From Parcubacteria group bacterium CG11_big_fil_rev_8_21_14_0_20_39_14 (GTDB lineage: Bacteria; Patescibacteriota; Minisyncoccia; Minisyncoccales; GCA-002787255), in assembly GCA_002787255.1 (NCBI GenBank), contig PCWD01000056.1:1-38243 (forward strand): a stretch of 38,243 nucleotides of DNA. Reading direction: 5' to 3'. The notes beneath the pieces were generated by a model. It made no database searches and was not told the DNA's origin. It saw only the letters and a list, made by a program, of their open reading frames with translations. Positions 6,860-14,279 of the stretch are shown here, piece after piece. Positions within the stretch are counted from its first letter, which is position 1. Each line of letters opens with the position of its first letter. Position numbers and translations under genes: made by a program.

Positions 6860-8338
6860 CTAAAGATTTAGAGTTTGTTCAAAGAGTTTGGCGAAGTCAA
6901 AAATTCTTTCTTCTTTAAACCAGGGCCCGATAACCTGAAGACCGACTGGCAACCCGCCAGCCTTGCCGCAAGAAACAGAAACTGCCGGAAGTCCGGCCAA
7001 GTTAATCGGAACGGTAAAAACATCGGACAGGTACATTGAAAGAGGGTCTTTGATTTTTTCGCCGAGTCTAAAAGCGGTAGTTGGACAGGTCGGAGTTAAA
7101 ATCAAATCTATCTTTTTGAAAGATTCCTCAAAATCTTTTTTTATAAGAGACCGAACTTTTTGAGCGCGTAAGTAGTAAGCCTCATAATAACCGGCTGACA
7201 AAGCATAAGTTCCCAGCATAATTCTTCTTTTTGGCTCGTCTCCAAATCCCTCCTGACGAGATTTTAAATAAACATCCAATAAATTATGCGCATTTTTTGA
7301 AAAAGCAGAATATCCAAACTTTATTCCGTCGTACCGGGCTAAATTAGCGCTAACCTCCGATGACATAATTATGTAATAACAAGCTATAGCGTATTCTGTG
7401 TGGGGCAAACTTATTTCCTCAATTTTTGCCCCCAATTCTCTTGCCTTGTCAATGGCTTTTTTTACCACATTTTCCACTTTTGAGTCAATACCCTTTACAA
7501 AATACTCCCTTGGAACCCCTATGCGTAGATTTTGGATTTTGCCTGCCCCGTACCGCGCCAAAGGCTCTGGTGCGGGGGATTTTGGATTTTGGATTTTGGA
7601 TTCGACAGAAGTCGAATCCATTTGGTCTTTACCCTTTATTACATTAAAAACAGTTCTGGCATCATCTACAGTCTTGGTGATTGGTCCTATCTGGTCAAGA
7701 CTGGAGGCCATAGCAATTAATCCGAAGCGAGAAACTGCTCCGTAGGTAGGCTTAAATCCAACCACCCCGCAGAATGAAGCGGGCTGGCGAATTGAGCCGC
7801 CGGTATCCGAGCCCAAAGCATAAACAGTAAAGGACGCAGCTACTGCTGCTGCCGAACCGGAGGAAGAACCGCCCGGAACCCGGGATTCATTATGGGGATT
7901 TTTGGTCGGGAAAAAACCCGAGTTTTCTCCGGAAGAACCCATAGCAAATTCATCCATATTGGTCTTTCCAAGAATTACTGCGCCGGCTTTTTTCAATCTT
8001 TCCACAACACAGGCGTCATAAACAGCGGTGTAATTTTCTAAAATTTTTGAGCCGGCAGTGCATCGCTCTCCTTCCACCAAAATATTATCTTTCACAGCCA
8101 TCGGGATTCCGGCAAGCGGGCTCAAATCTTCGCCATTTTCAATTTTTTCATCAATCCTTTTGGCTGTATTTAAAGCAATTTCCGGGGAAAGATTAATAAA
8201 TGCCCCTAATTTTTTGTCCTCTTTTTCAATTTTTTCCAAAAAAACCCGGGTTAATTCCAGAGAAGAAAATTTCTTTTTCTTTAAGCCCTCATAAGTTTCT
8301 TTGATGGTAAGTTTATGAAGCTCCACTTTAAAAATCAA
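6860..8338 (-). CDS. gatA: Glutamyl/aspartyl-tRNA amidotransferase subunit A
   Basis: GatA is the amidase subunit of GatCAB. It releases ammonia from glutamine to amidate Glu-tRNA(Gln) and/or Asp-tRNA(Asn). The amidase-signature triad is visible as K83 (AVKDNI), S158 (VPGGSSSGSAAAV) and S182 (GSDTGGSIRQPA), with the spacing of known GatA proteins. Length is 492 residues. About 22 extra residues (ESKIQNPKSPAPEPLARYGA and following) sit just before LRIGVPREYF and are encoded by a repeat at about 7526-7602. The frame begins with TTG at 8338; the GTG at 8326 is an alternative that would leave the AT stutter outside the gene. gatC lies 133 bp upstream on the same strand. gatB is not in this window. 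Confidence 0.97.
   Translation of the reverse strand: MIFKVELHKLTIKETYEGLKKKKFSSLELTRVFLEKIEKEDKKLGAFINLSPEIALNTAKRIDEKIENGEDLSPLAGIPMAVKDNILVEGERCTAGSKILENYTAVYDACVVERLKKAGAVILGKTNMDEFAMGSSGENSGFFPTKNPHNESRVPGGSSSGSAAAVAASFTVYALGSDTGGSIRQPASFCGVVGFKPTYGAVSRFGLIAMASSLDQIGPITKTVDDARTVFNVIKGKDQMDSTSVESKIQNPKSPAPEPLARYGAGKIQNLRIGVPREYFVKGIDSKVENVVKKAIDKARELGAKIEEISLPHTEYAIACYYIIMSSEVSANLARYDGIKFGYSAFSKNAHNLLDVYLKSRQEGFGDEPKRRIMLGTYALSAGYYEAYYLRAQKVRSLIKKDFEESFKKIDLILTPTCPTTAFRLGEKIKDPLSMYLSDVFTVPINLAGLPAVSVSCGKAGGLPVGLQVIGPWFKEERIFDFAKLFEQTLNL
7526..7602. repeat. Palindromic repeat plus ATTTTGG stutters inside gatA
   Basis: Read on the minus strand, a CCCCGCACCAGAG...GGCGCGG hairpin ends in TACGGGGCAGGCAAAAT, nearly the same end as the intergenic repeats at 24854 and 27310. 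It is bracketed by stutters of ATTTTGG on both sides (7526-7540 and 7579-7602). It adds about 22 in-frame residues in a surface loop position of GatA. Confidence 0.65.
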
Positions 8339-8471
8339 AAATCAAATATCAAAAATCAAAATTATCACCGCCGAAGCGGGATTCCGCTATGGCGGAACAT
8401 ATTAAAAATTAAAAATTTTGAATTTTGCATTATCATTTTGCATTTTAATTTTTTGCATTTTGATTTCGGGG
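8339..8471. repeat. gatC-gatA gap: stutter repeats and a small hairpin
   Basis: AAAAATCAAATATC words (8330-8365) and TTTTGCATTTTAATT words (8405-8465) flank a hairpin in which CCGCC (8370s) pairs with GGCGG (8390s). No gene is present. The left stutter reaches the gatA start region. At the right end, GGTCAGAGC/GCTTTGACC (8470-8490) forms a 9-bp stem that includes the gatC stop codon TGA. Confidence 0.5.
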
Positions 8472-8759
8472 TCAGAGCACTGCTTTGACCTTGATGTGTC
8501 CTTCCTTCGTTTCCGGAACCTCCTTGAGTATTTTTTTAACTTTTTCAACTTCAATTTTCCTGCTCTGGTCCGGCCTTGTCACATTTTTTGAACCGGTTAT
8601 GTGAGAAACTGGTTCAACTTTTGAAATATCAACTTTTTGAAGCTGGGAAACATAATCTAAAATTGAGGAGAGTTCCTTTTGAAACTTTCTTTCTTCTCTC
8701 TCGTTTAATCCCAATCGAGCTAATTTGGCTATATGTTTTACATCTTCTTGGAAAATCAT
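8472..8759 (-). CDS. gatC: Glutamyl/aspartyl-tRNA amidotransferase subunit C
   Basis: GatC is the small helical subunit that clamps GatA and GatB together. The sequence from the ATG at 8757-8759 is MIFQEDVKHIAKLARLGLNE, the standard GatC opening; DYVSQLQKVDISKVEPVSH and the C-terminal RPDQSRK...ILKEVPETKEGHIKVKAVL complete it (95 residues). The frame extends upstream to a TTG at 8792, but those 11 residues do not resemble GatC, so the ATG is preferred. The TGA stop lies in the arm of a small stem-loop. It is upstream of gatA and downstream of ligA, all on the minus strand. Confidence 0.94.
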   Translation of the reverse strand: MIFQEDVKHIAKLARLGLNEREERKFQKELSSILDYVSQLQKVDISKVEPVSHITGSKNVTRPDQSRKIEVEKVKKILKEVPETKEGHIKVKAVL

Positions 8760-8825
8760 GCCAATTTTCTCAGCGAAGCAAATCTCGAGCAAGGCGAGAG
8801 ATGCGGCTGAGCTGTTAGAAAATTG

Positions 8826-8922
8826 AGCACCCCGTTAGATAGAAAATTTATTTTATAAATTTTCATCTAACGGGGTAAAGGACTTTATAACGCTCCCCCG
8901 TTAGATAATTATCTAACGGGGC
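8826..8922. repeat. Two CCCCGTTAGATA palindromes (CCCCGTTAGA family), one holding the ligA stop
   Basis: First palindrome: CCCCGTTAGAT (about 8830) to ATCTAACGGGG (about 8875), with an AT-rich stem AAAATTTATTTTATAAATTTT. Second: CCCCGTTAGATAATTATCTA...CGGGG (about 8897-8922), a near-perfect palindrome whose centre contains the ligA stop TAA. Related copies are at 5491, 19078, 21650 and 24507. Confidence 0.65.
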
Positions 8923-11038
8923 CGCTAACAAATTCCTTTAAAAACATTTTTTCGTCTATAATTTTTACCCCAAGCTTTTTTGCTTTTTCCAATTTTGAAC
9001 CTGGATTCCTGCCGACTACCACAAAACTGGTATTTTTTGAAACAGAGCCGGAAACTTTTCCACCGAGTTCCTTTATTTTTTCTTTAACCTCGTCTCTGGT
9101 AAAAATTTTTAACTCACCGGTTAGCGCAAAAATCTTGTTTCGTAATTTTTGATTTTTTCCGCCCGAGGCGAATCCGCCTCTGGCGGAGATTTTTGCTTTT
9201 TGATATTGTGTTCTCACTCCCGCTCTTTGAAGTTTTTCCAAAAAACGAAGGTTGTCTTTGTCTTTAAACCATTTGTAAAGACTGTTGGAAACTTCCGGAC
9301 CGATATCTTGGACTTTCTGCAATTCTTCAAGGCTTGCCTTTTTTATTCTATCTAAATTTCCGAAATAATCTACCAGGGCATAAGCTGTTTCCTCCCCAAT
9401 ATGTCTTATTCCCAGAGCAAACAAAAATCGGTTTAAAGAAATTTCTTTTTTAGCTTGAATTGCTTTGATTAAATTTTTGGCTGACTTTTCAGCAAACCGT
9501 TCTAATGGTTTAATATCCCCCTCTTTTAGGATAAACAAATCGGGGATGTCGGAAATTAACCCCTCATCTAAAAATCGATCTATTATTTTTGGACCCAATC
9601 CTATTATATCAAAAGCTCTCTTGGAGACAAGATGATAAAAGTTCTCCCTTTTTATAGCCGGACAATTTTTGTTCGGACAATACCAAACCACTTCTTTCTC
9701 TTTTCTGCGCAATTTTGTCTTGCAAGCCGGACAAACTTCCGGCATTTTAAATTCTTTTTCTTTACCCGACCTAAGGCCGGGCAAAACTTTTATGATGTCG
9801 GGAATAACATCTCCGGCTCTGCCAACAATAACCGTGTCGCCAATTTTCACTCCTAATCTTTTAATTTCATCTTCATTGTGTAAAGTTGCCCGAGAAATTG
9901 TTGTTCCTCCAATCTCAACCGGCTTTAGATAAGCCACCGGGGTTAGAGCTCCGGTTCTTCCAATCTGAAGCGAAATCCCTTCAATAATAGTTATTGATTC
10001 TTTTAATGGAAACTTGTAGGCGATAGCTCCTCGGGGAGCCTTTCCAACTGTTCCCAATTTTTCAAACAAATCATTTTGATTAACAATTACCACGAGCCCG
10101 TCTATTTCATAAGGTAAAGTTTTTCTTTTTTCGCGCCAGGTTCCGTGAAATTCAAAAACCTCGGATAAATTCTTACAAAATTTATTGTGGGGATTGGTTT
10201 TAAAACCAAATGCCTTTAAAATTTTATGTTTTTCTTCATGGGTTTTTTGTCCTAAATCACAAATAAGTTCGTAAGCGTAGGAATCAAGGTTCCTGAAAGC
10301 GGTAACTTTTGGGTCAAGCTGTCTGATGGAGCCGGCAGCCATATTTCGAGGATTGGCAAAAATTGGCTCTCCCATTTTTTCTCTTTCTTTATTTACTCTT
10401 TCAAACTCTTTTTTAGTAATAAAAACTTCTCCCCTGACTATAAGTTTTTGGGGCCATTTTCTTTCTAAATTTTCAGCAATTTTTTTAAGTCCGCTTTCTT
10501 TTAATTCGGAAATTATCTCATTTTTCTCTCTTATTTTTAAAGGAATGGCTTCAATCGTTTTTAGGTTTTGAGAAACATTTTCACCGACAAAACCATCTCC
10601 CCTGGTTGAACCGACTGAAAAAATTTCTCTGTTATAAACCATTTCAATTGCCAGCCCGTCAATTTTTAATTCGCAATAATAATTCAATTCAGTTTTTGGC
10701 AACCCCTCGCCAAATTTATTTTTTTGGGGGGTAAATAAAAGTTTTTTGATTCTCTCCTCCCAGTCTTTTACATCTTTTTCCGAGAAAGCATCGTTAAATG
10801 AAAGCATTGGATAAGGATGTCTGAATTTTTCAAATTTTTCCAAAGGTTTCCCGCCCACTCTTTGAGTTGGAGAATCGAGGGTTATAAACTCGGGATGTTT
10901 TTGCTCCAAATCAAAAAGTTCCTGCTTTAGCGAATCCAAAGCCGAGTCCGAAATCTCCTGCCTGTCTAAAACATGATACAAATAACGATGGTGATTAATT
11001 TCCTTTTTTAACCTTTTAATCCGTTCAGCCGCCTCCAT
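8909..11038 (-). CDS. ligA: NAD-dependent DNA ligase LigA
   Basis: LigA seals nicks in replication and repair using NAD+. Domains in order are the Ia NMN-binding segment (ERIKRLKKEINHHRYLYHVL), the adenylation domain with catalytic lysine K125 in CELKIDGLA, the OB fold, a four-Cys zinc finger (CPACKTKLRR...WYCPNKNCPA), helix-hairpin-helix repeats (FLFALGIRHIGEETA, VQDIGPEVSNSL) and a C-terminal BRCT (KIFALTGELKIFTRDEVKEKI...FVVVGRNPGSKLEKA). The ATG at 11038 (MEAAERI) is preferred over an in-frame TTG at 11044. About 15 residues (ISARGGFASGGKNQK) between HhH and BRCT come from a nested hairpin in the DNA. The last residues SGPVR and the stop lie in a CCCCGTTAGA palindrome, so the C-terminus has been shaped by a repeat. 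Confidence 0.97.
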   Translation of the reverse strand: MEAAERIKRLKKEINHHRYLYHVLDRQEISDSALDSLKQELFDLEQKHPEFITLDSPTQRVGGKPLEKFEKFRHPYPMLSFNDAFSEKDVKDWEERIKKLLFTPQKNKFGEGLPKTELNYYCELKIDGLAIEMVYNREIFSVGSTRGDGFVGENVSQNLKTIEAIPLKIREKNEIISELKESGLKKIAENLERKWPQKLIVRGEVFITKKEFERVNKEREKMGEPIFANPRNMAAGSIRQLDPKVTAFRNLDSYAYELICDLGQKTHEEKHKILKAFGFKTNPHNKFCKNLSEVFEFHGTWREKRKTLPYEIDGLVVIVNQNDLFEKLGTVGKAPRGAIAYKFPLKESITIIEGISLQIGRTGALTPVAYLKPVEIGGTTISRATLHNEDEIKRLGVKIGDTVIVGRAGDVIPDIIKVLPGLRSGKEKEFKMPEVCPACKTKLRRKEKEVVWYCPNKNCPAIKRENFYHLVSKRAFDIIGLGPKIIDRFLDEGLISDIPDLFILKEGDIKPLERFAEKSAKNLIKAIQAKKEISLNRFLFALGIRHIGEETAYALVDYFGNLDRIKKASLEELQKVQDIGPEVSNSLYKWFKDKDNLRFLEKLQRAGVRTQYQKAKISARGGFASGGKNQKLRNKIFALTGELKIFTRDEVKEKIKELGGKVSGSVSKNTSFVVVGRNPGSKLEKAKKLGVKIIDEKMFLKEFVSGPVR
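9158..9187. repeat. Nested hairpin inside ligA linker
   Basis: TCCGCC (9158-9163) pairs with GGCGGA (9182-9187), and GAGGCG (9165-9170) with CGCCTC (9175-9180). It encodes the Gly/Ser-rich ARGGFASGG stretch in the linker before the BRCT domain. Confidence 0.55.
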
Positions 11039-11072
11039 ATTCAAATAAAATATAAAAAATAAAAAAGCATAG

Positions 11073-11109
11073 AGTATTCAAAATTTTCTGAAAGAAAATT
11101 TTGAATACT
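11073..11109. repeat. Perfect 17-bp stem-loop upstream of ligA
   Basis: AGTATTCAAAATTTTCT (11073-11089), loop GAA, AGAAAATTTTGAATACT (11093-11109). It lies in the ligA leader, between the pilus-locus PKD gene and ligA. The stem is AT-rich and lacks a U-run on the minus strand; it could be a weak terminator or a leader structure. Confidence 0.6.
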
Positions 11110-11135
11110 TATTTGCTATTTTAAATATTTTATAC

Positions 11136-11225
11136 CCCGCACCAGCCCCGCACCAAGATTTCTCTGGTGCGAGGTGGTGCGGAAATAGTCCAGCACCGAG
11201 CTTTACTCTGGCGCTGGGTTTGCTC
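11136..11225. repeat. CCCCGCACCA hairpin cluster between the PKD gene and ligA
   Basis: CCGCACCA and CCCCGCACCA (11137-11156) pair with TGGTGCG (11170-11176) and TGGTGCGG (11181-11188) as nested stems. A second stem CCAGCACC/GGCGCTGG follows (11197-11218). Similar CCCCGCACC stems occur at 15443, 17215 and 20940. This probably separates the pilus transcript from ligA. Confidence 0.5.
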
Positions 11226-11239
11226 TTTTATTTTAGCGC

Positions 11240-12343
11240 TTACCATTTTGGCAAAACGGTCTTTTTAATAGAAGTGCTCTTTGAAATACTGCAGTAAAGA
11301 CCGTTGGAATCGGTAATTGTCAAGCTAACGGTTTTACTGCCGGCTGTTAGCGAAAAAATGGCTATTGGATTTTCTTTGTCTGAACTTTCGAGAACAGCAT
11401 CCTGAAATGTCCAGCGCCAGTTTTTAATAACGGTTCCCTCATAAGCCTTTGAGTCATCAATGAACTGAACTTCTTCGCCCAAAAAAGGACTCAATGGCTC
11501 CCAGGAAAAATCCGGTTTTGGGTAAGCGGAAATCGGAACGATATAGGGCTTCAAATAAACCGCCCAGTCTGATTGACCGCCCCGGCTGTCCCAAACTTTT
11601 ACTCTCCACCAATAAGTTTGGCCGTAAGACAGGTTTCCGTTCATTACAACAAAATTTTGAGAGGAACCGCTATTCTCCTTTTCTATTTCCGGAGAGGAAA
11701 AATTTTTATTGTTATCAACCTGAACTAAATATTTGGATTGAATATCTTTCTCATCGGAATCAGAAAAAGTCCAATAAAGAATTGGGTTTAAGGGATTTGG
11801 ACAACTGTGACAAGAAGCAGAGCATTCCGCTGGAGACATTGTAAGCTCTGTTGCTTTTGGAGGATTGTTTGGCAAAAGGGGGCCCGGCTGGTCCTGCTTT
11901 TCTTCTCCTTTATTCGTTTCGGTAGGCAATGGTTCGGGAGGGGATGGCAAACTGGCTGAAAAGGGAAAATCTTTTTCCAACCGAAGATAGTTTGTATTGA
12001 GCTTTTGGTCGCTCCAATAAAAAATATTCCAGCCAACGGCTTCTAATTTTGACTGAACAGCCGCGCCTCCGCCGAGTATTTTTTCCTTTTTAATCAAAAA
12101 ATCAAGACATCCGGCAATCCCTTCTAAAAGATTGGAAATTCCTTCCCCTGTCAGCTCTGTTGCCGTGGCGGTCATACCGGCCCCGAATCCCAAAACCGGT
12201 CTAATCCAATCCCAGACCGCTTTTTTGACACTCTTAAAGAGAGCCTCAACCGTGTTCCCTGCATTGTCAAAACTAAAAAAAGCTTGAGCGAAATTCGGAA
12301 AAATAAAGGAAAAAATAATTAAAAAGAAAATTGTTTTCTTCAT
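11240..12343 (-). CDS. Secreted PKD/Fn3-like surface protein at the end of the pilus locus
   Basis: A signal peptide is clear (MKKTIFFLIIFSFIFPNFAQA). After about 110 residues of uncertain fold comes a Pro/Glu/Lys-rich linker (about 130-165), then a fibronectin-like segment (NPILYWTFSDSDEKDIQSKY, YGQTYWWRVKVWDSRGG) and a PKD-like domain (PDFSWEPLSPFLGEEVQFIDDS, WRWTFQDA, GSKTVSLTITDSNGLY). Such domains mediate extracellular contacts. It follows the pilX-like and prepilin genes on the same strand, so it could be a pilus-associated adhesin or tip protein; that role is inferred from position only. The start ATG is at 12343, directly behind a palindromic repeat. Confidence 0.75.
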   Translation of the reverse strand: MKKTIFFLIIFSFIFPNFAQAFFSFDNAGNTVEALFKSVKKAVWDWIRPVLGFGAGMTATATELTGEGISNLLEGIAGCLDFLIKKEKILGGGAAVQSKLEAVGWNIFYWSDQKLNTNYLRLEKDFPFSASLPSPPEPLPTETNKGEEKQDQPGPLLPNNPPKATELTMSPAECSASCHSCPNPLNPILYWTFSDSDEKDIQSKYLVQVDNNKNFSSPEIEKENSGSSQNFVVMNGNLSYGQTYWWRVKVWDSRGGQSDWAVYLKPYIVPISAYPKPDFSWEPLSPFLGEEVQFIDDSKAYEGTVIKNWRWTFQDAVLESSDKENPIAIFSLTAGSKTVSLTITDSNGLYCSISKSTSIKKTVLPKW

Positions 12344-12344
12344 T

Positions 12345-12487
12345 AAAGTTGGTGCGTAATAATTTTCGTGTAGTTTCGTATGGGCGGCTTCGGTCGAGCT
12401 TTATGTTGCCACAAGGCTTTGCAGCCGCCTTGTTTCGTGTGGTTTCGTGTAAAGAACCGCCATTTCTTATTACGCATCAAGTTTATT
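12345..12487. mobile_element. Palindromic element with TTGGTGCGTAATAA ends, before the PKD gene
   Basis: AAAGTTGGTGCGTAATAA (12345-12362) is inverted at about 12468-12487 as TTATTACGCATCAAG. Its middle contains a GGGCGGC/GCCGCC stem and stutters of TTTCGTGTGGTTTCGTGT. The end sequence is shared with the element at tRNA-Asp (5734-5751), so these may be two members of one family. Confidence 0.5.
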
Positions 12488-12530
12488 AAAGTAATGAAGG
12501 CGGAGCCTTCCTCCTGCTCTATTTTAATAA
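12482..12530 (-). terminator. Nested stem containing the PilX-like gene stop codon
   Basis: TTATTAAA (about 12483-12490) pairs with TTTAATAA (about 12523-12530), enclosing GAAGGC-GGA-GCCTTC (12497-12511). The PilX-like stop TAA begins within the outer stem. There is no typical U-tail. Confidence 0.4.
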
Positions 12531-12907
12531 CTTATCTGAACACTTCGATTGGTGCCTTTATAAGTGCCTGTTGATTTAATCTCAACCGGCGGAGCGGTTT
12601 TCTTGGTGCAAACTTTATAACTTGCTCCATTGGAAAGCTCGGTAGTGGGATAGCAATCAACAGTTTTTTCCGCGGCGCAGCCAGCGCCGGCGCAACAGCA
12701 GTTTGTCGGGTTAAGCGACTCTTTGTTTAAGCCATACATAAATCTCTCTATGCCGGTGTCAGCTGCTCCGTAGGCAAGAACCGAATTGGCAATTTCCTGA
12801 GAAAGCTTTATTTCCCTGACAAGCAAAGTGGCGATTCCCAAAGCCAAAGCTATAAGACCGGTTAATATTGAAAGAGTTAAAATTAAAGCAATACCCTTAC
12901 TCTTCAT
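12524..12907 (-). CDS. PilX-like minor pilin
   Basis: The N-terminus MKSKGIALILTLSILTGLIA has a short basic leader and a hydrophobic stem, followed by ATLLVREIKLSQEIANSVLAYGAADTGIERF, the pattern of PilX N-terminal domains. Unlike the three prepilins upstream it has no Glu at +5. The globular part is short and Cys-rich (NPTNCCCAGAGCAAEKTVDC), suggesting disulfides outside the cell. 127 residues. It is placed after three prepilins and before the PKD protein, consistent with a minor pilin complex that primes or tips the fibre. The start ATG at 12907 is followed by few alternatives. Confidence 0.82.
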   Translation of the reverse strand: MKSKGIALILTLSILTGLIALALGIATLLVREIKLSQEIANSVLAYGAADTGIERFMYGLNKESLNPTNCCCAGAGCAAEKTVDCYPTTELSNGASYKVCTKKTAPPVEIKSTGTYKGTNRSVQISY

Positions 12908-12963
12908 AAAATTAAATATGAAAAATAAAAAATAAAAAACCTAATTTGATATTTGATATTTGA

Positions 12964-13081
12964 TTTTAGCGACCCCGCCCTTTCTATAATTTCCAAAAAG
13001 TTTTGAAATTTTTATCTGTATTTATCAATTATTTAAGTTATTAACCTTTGTGGAAACTTTAGAAAAGGCGGGGGAGCGCTT
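12964..13081 (+). mobile_element. 118-bp palindromic element, copy 1 (MITE-like)
   Basis: The ends GCGACCCCGCCCTTTCTATA and the complement of TTTAGAAAAGGCGGGGGAGC form about 25-bp imperfect terminal inverted repeats. A near-identical copy in the opposite orientation is at 20744-20861; I count only a handful of differences over 118 bp. This copy reaches the stop codon of the 13080-13619 prepilin. There is no coding capacity. TTA flanks both ends. Confidence 0.78.
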
Positions 13082-13619
13082 ACGGTAGGTCAAGATTTCT
13101 TTGGGAAACTGTTGTCTGAAAATTGAGCTCAACTTGATACATAGAACCAACGCTGTCCAGACTTTTTACTTTTAAAACCGTAGTTACCCTGGGTTGGGTA
13201 TTGTCTGCCGTGCCAACGCCCGAAACATCAAAGTAAAGCTTCTCAACCTTTACATTGCTTGAACTTATATAATCAGCCCCCTTGGTGGAAGAGTCTTCTT
13301 TAACTCTATTATTCTCAAGAGTGTAAATTATCGTTCCCTTGATTGCATGGTTTTTTACATTTAGGGAAAGGAGTTGGACGCCGTTGGAAGTAACAATTTC
13401 GCTCATTCTTAGGGCCTTGGCAACTGTTTCCATAACATATCTTCCATTGTCTAAAACTTTTTGAGTTTCCAAACTTCTCCGCTGGGCCTTGAGCGCCGCT
13501 GAAAAAAGACCGGAAGCAGCTGCCACGGTTAACCCAAACAATGCCACTGATACCAATAATTCAACGAGAGTAAAACCTTTGTTTTTTATTGTTCTATTGT
13601 TAAATTGTTCTATTGTCAT
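13080..13619 (-). CDS. Type IV prepilin-like protein (GspJ/PilW-like)
   Basis: The prepilin peptidase site is G15/F16 in NKGFTLVELLVSVALFGL, with Glu at +5 (E20). After cleavage the hydrophobic alpha-1 helix would anchor the subunit in the membrane and then in the fibre. Later segments (AALKAQRRSLETQKVLDNGRYVMETVAKALRMSE) resemble PilW/GspJ-type minor pilins. 179 residues. The first 14 residues (MTIEQFNNRTIKNK) are the disposable leader and are encoded by an ACAATAGAACAAT stutter. The stop codon touches the 118-bp element. It is the third of three prepilin genes in a row. Confidence 0.87.
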   Translation of the reverse strand: MTIEQFNNRTIKNKGFTLVELLVSVALFGLTVAAASGLFSAALKAQRRSLETQKVLDNGRYVMETVAKALRMSEIVTSNGVQLLSLNVKNHAIKGTIIYTLENNRVKEDSSTKGADYISSSNVKVEKLYFDVSGVGTADNTQPRVTTVLKVKSLDSVGSMYQVELNFQTTVSQRNLDLP

Positions 13620-13679
13620 ATTGTTAAACTGTTGTATTGAAAAAAGTAAAGCAATTTGTCAATTTAGCAATTTAGCAAT
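13560..13679. repeat. ACAATAGAACAAT stutter: prepilin leader and intergenic gap
   Basis: On the minus strand GCAATTTAGCAATTTGAC-like words change into ACAATATGACAATAGAACAATTTAACAATAGAACAATAAAA, which runs through the start codon into the coding region and ends at the GF cleavage site. Equivalent tracts lie at about 14190-14279 and 14830-14920, before and within the two other prepilin genes. Confidence 0.7.
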
Positions 13680-14216
13680 TTACTTCCAGTCATATAAATG
13701 CTCGGTCATTAGAATTTCTTTTGAAGTTCCCCGGCTAGTCCAATAAACTCGGGCTTCAACCAACATTTTTTTATATTGACCGGCCTCTGGAAATTCAAGA
13801 CACTGCACAGTAAGCTTTCTTTTGAAAGTTGTATCATTTCCGCTTGTATAATTATAATAGCCATTGCTGTCTAATTTTAAATAACTATCTGCGTAAGCTT
13901 CGGTAGAGGTGCTGTTGTAGGCTACTTGTTTATTTAAAGAACTTCCGTTACAATCCGAAATAATATTATCATTCCAATTTCCCGTTCCAACAAGCCAGTT
14001 GGTATCTCTTATATTTCTTATCACCTCAATTCCTTCCTGGGCAAGATTAACGGCAATTAATCTGTCTTTTGATATTTCGGATGTTCTTAAAACCTGATTG
14101 GCCAGGGTCATACAGCCGACAATTCCGACTGTCAGCACAAAAATAGCAACCAACGCCTCAATAATGGTAAAACCGTTGTCCTTTATTGTTCTATTGTTAT
14201 ATTGTTCTATTGTCAT
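13680..14216 (-). CDS. Type IV prepilin-like protein (PilV-like)
   Basis: G15/F16 cleavage with Glu+5 is seen in DNGFTIIEALVAIFVLTVGI. The following GCMTLANQVLRTSEISKDRLIAVNLAQEGIEVIRNIRDTNWL matches PilV/GspI-type minor pilins, in particular the 'NLAQEGIE.IRNIRD' block common in CPR pilins. 178 residues. The leader MTIEQYNNRTIKDN is again stutter-encoded and nearly identical to its neighbours' leaders, whereas the mature parts are unrelated. It lies between the FimT-like and PilW-like genes with about 60-bp repeat-filled gaps. Confidence 0.88.
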   Translation of the reverse strand: MTIEQYNNRTIKDNGFTIIEALVAIFVLTVGIVGCMTLANQVLRTSEISKDRLIAVNLAQEGIEVIRNIRDTNWLVGTGNWNDNIISDCNGSSLNKQVAYNSTSTEAYADSYLKLDSNGYYNYTSGNDTTFKRKLTVQCLEFPEAGQYKKMLVEARVYWTSRGTSKEILMTEHLYDWK

Positions 14217-14279
14217 ATTGAGAATAAGGAATGTTTATCACTTTAATTTAACAATTTAGCCATTTAACAATTTAGCAAT

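Noticed and set aside
8472..8490. Recoded TGA (code 25, as in Gracilibacteria)
   Set aside because: gatC ends properly at TGA, and the long reading frames contain no internal TGA needing recoding.
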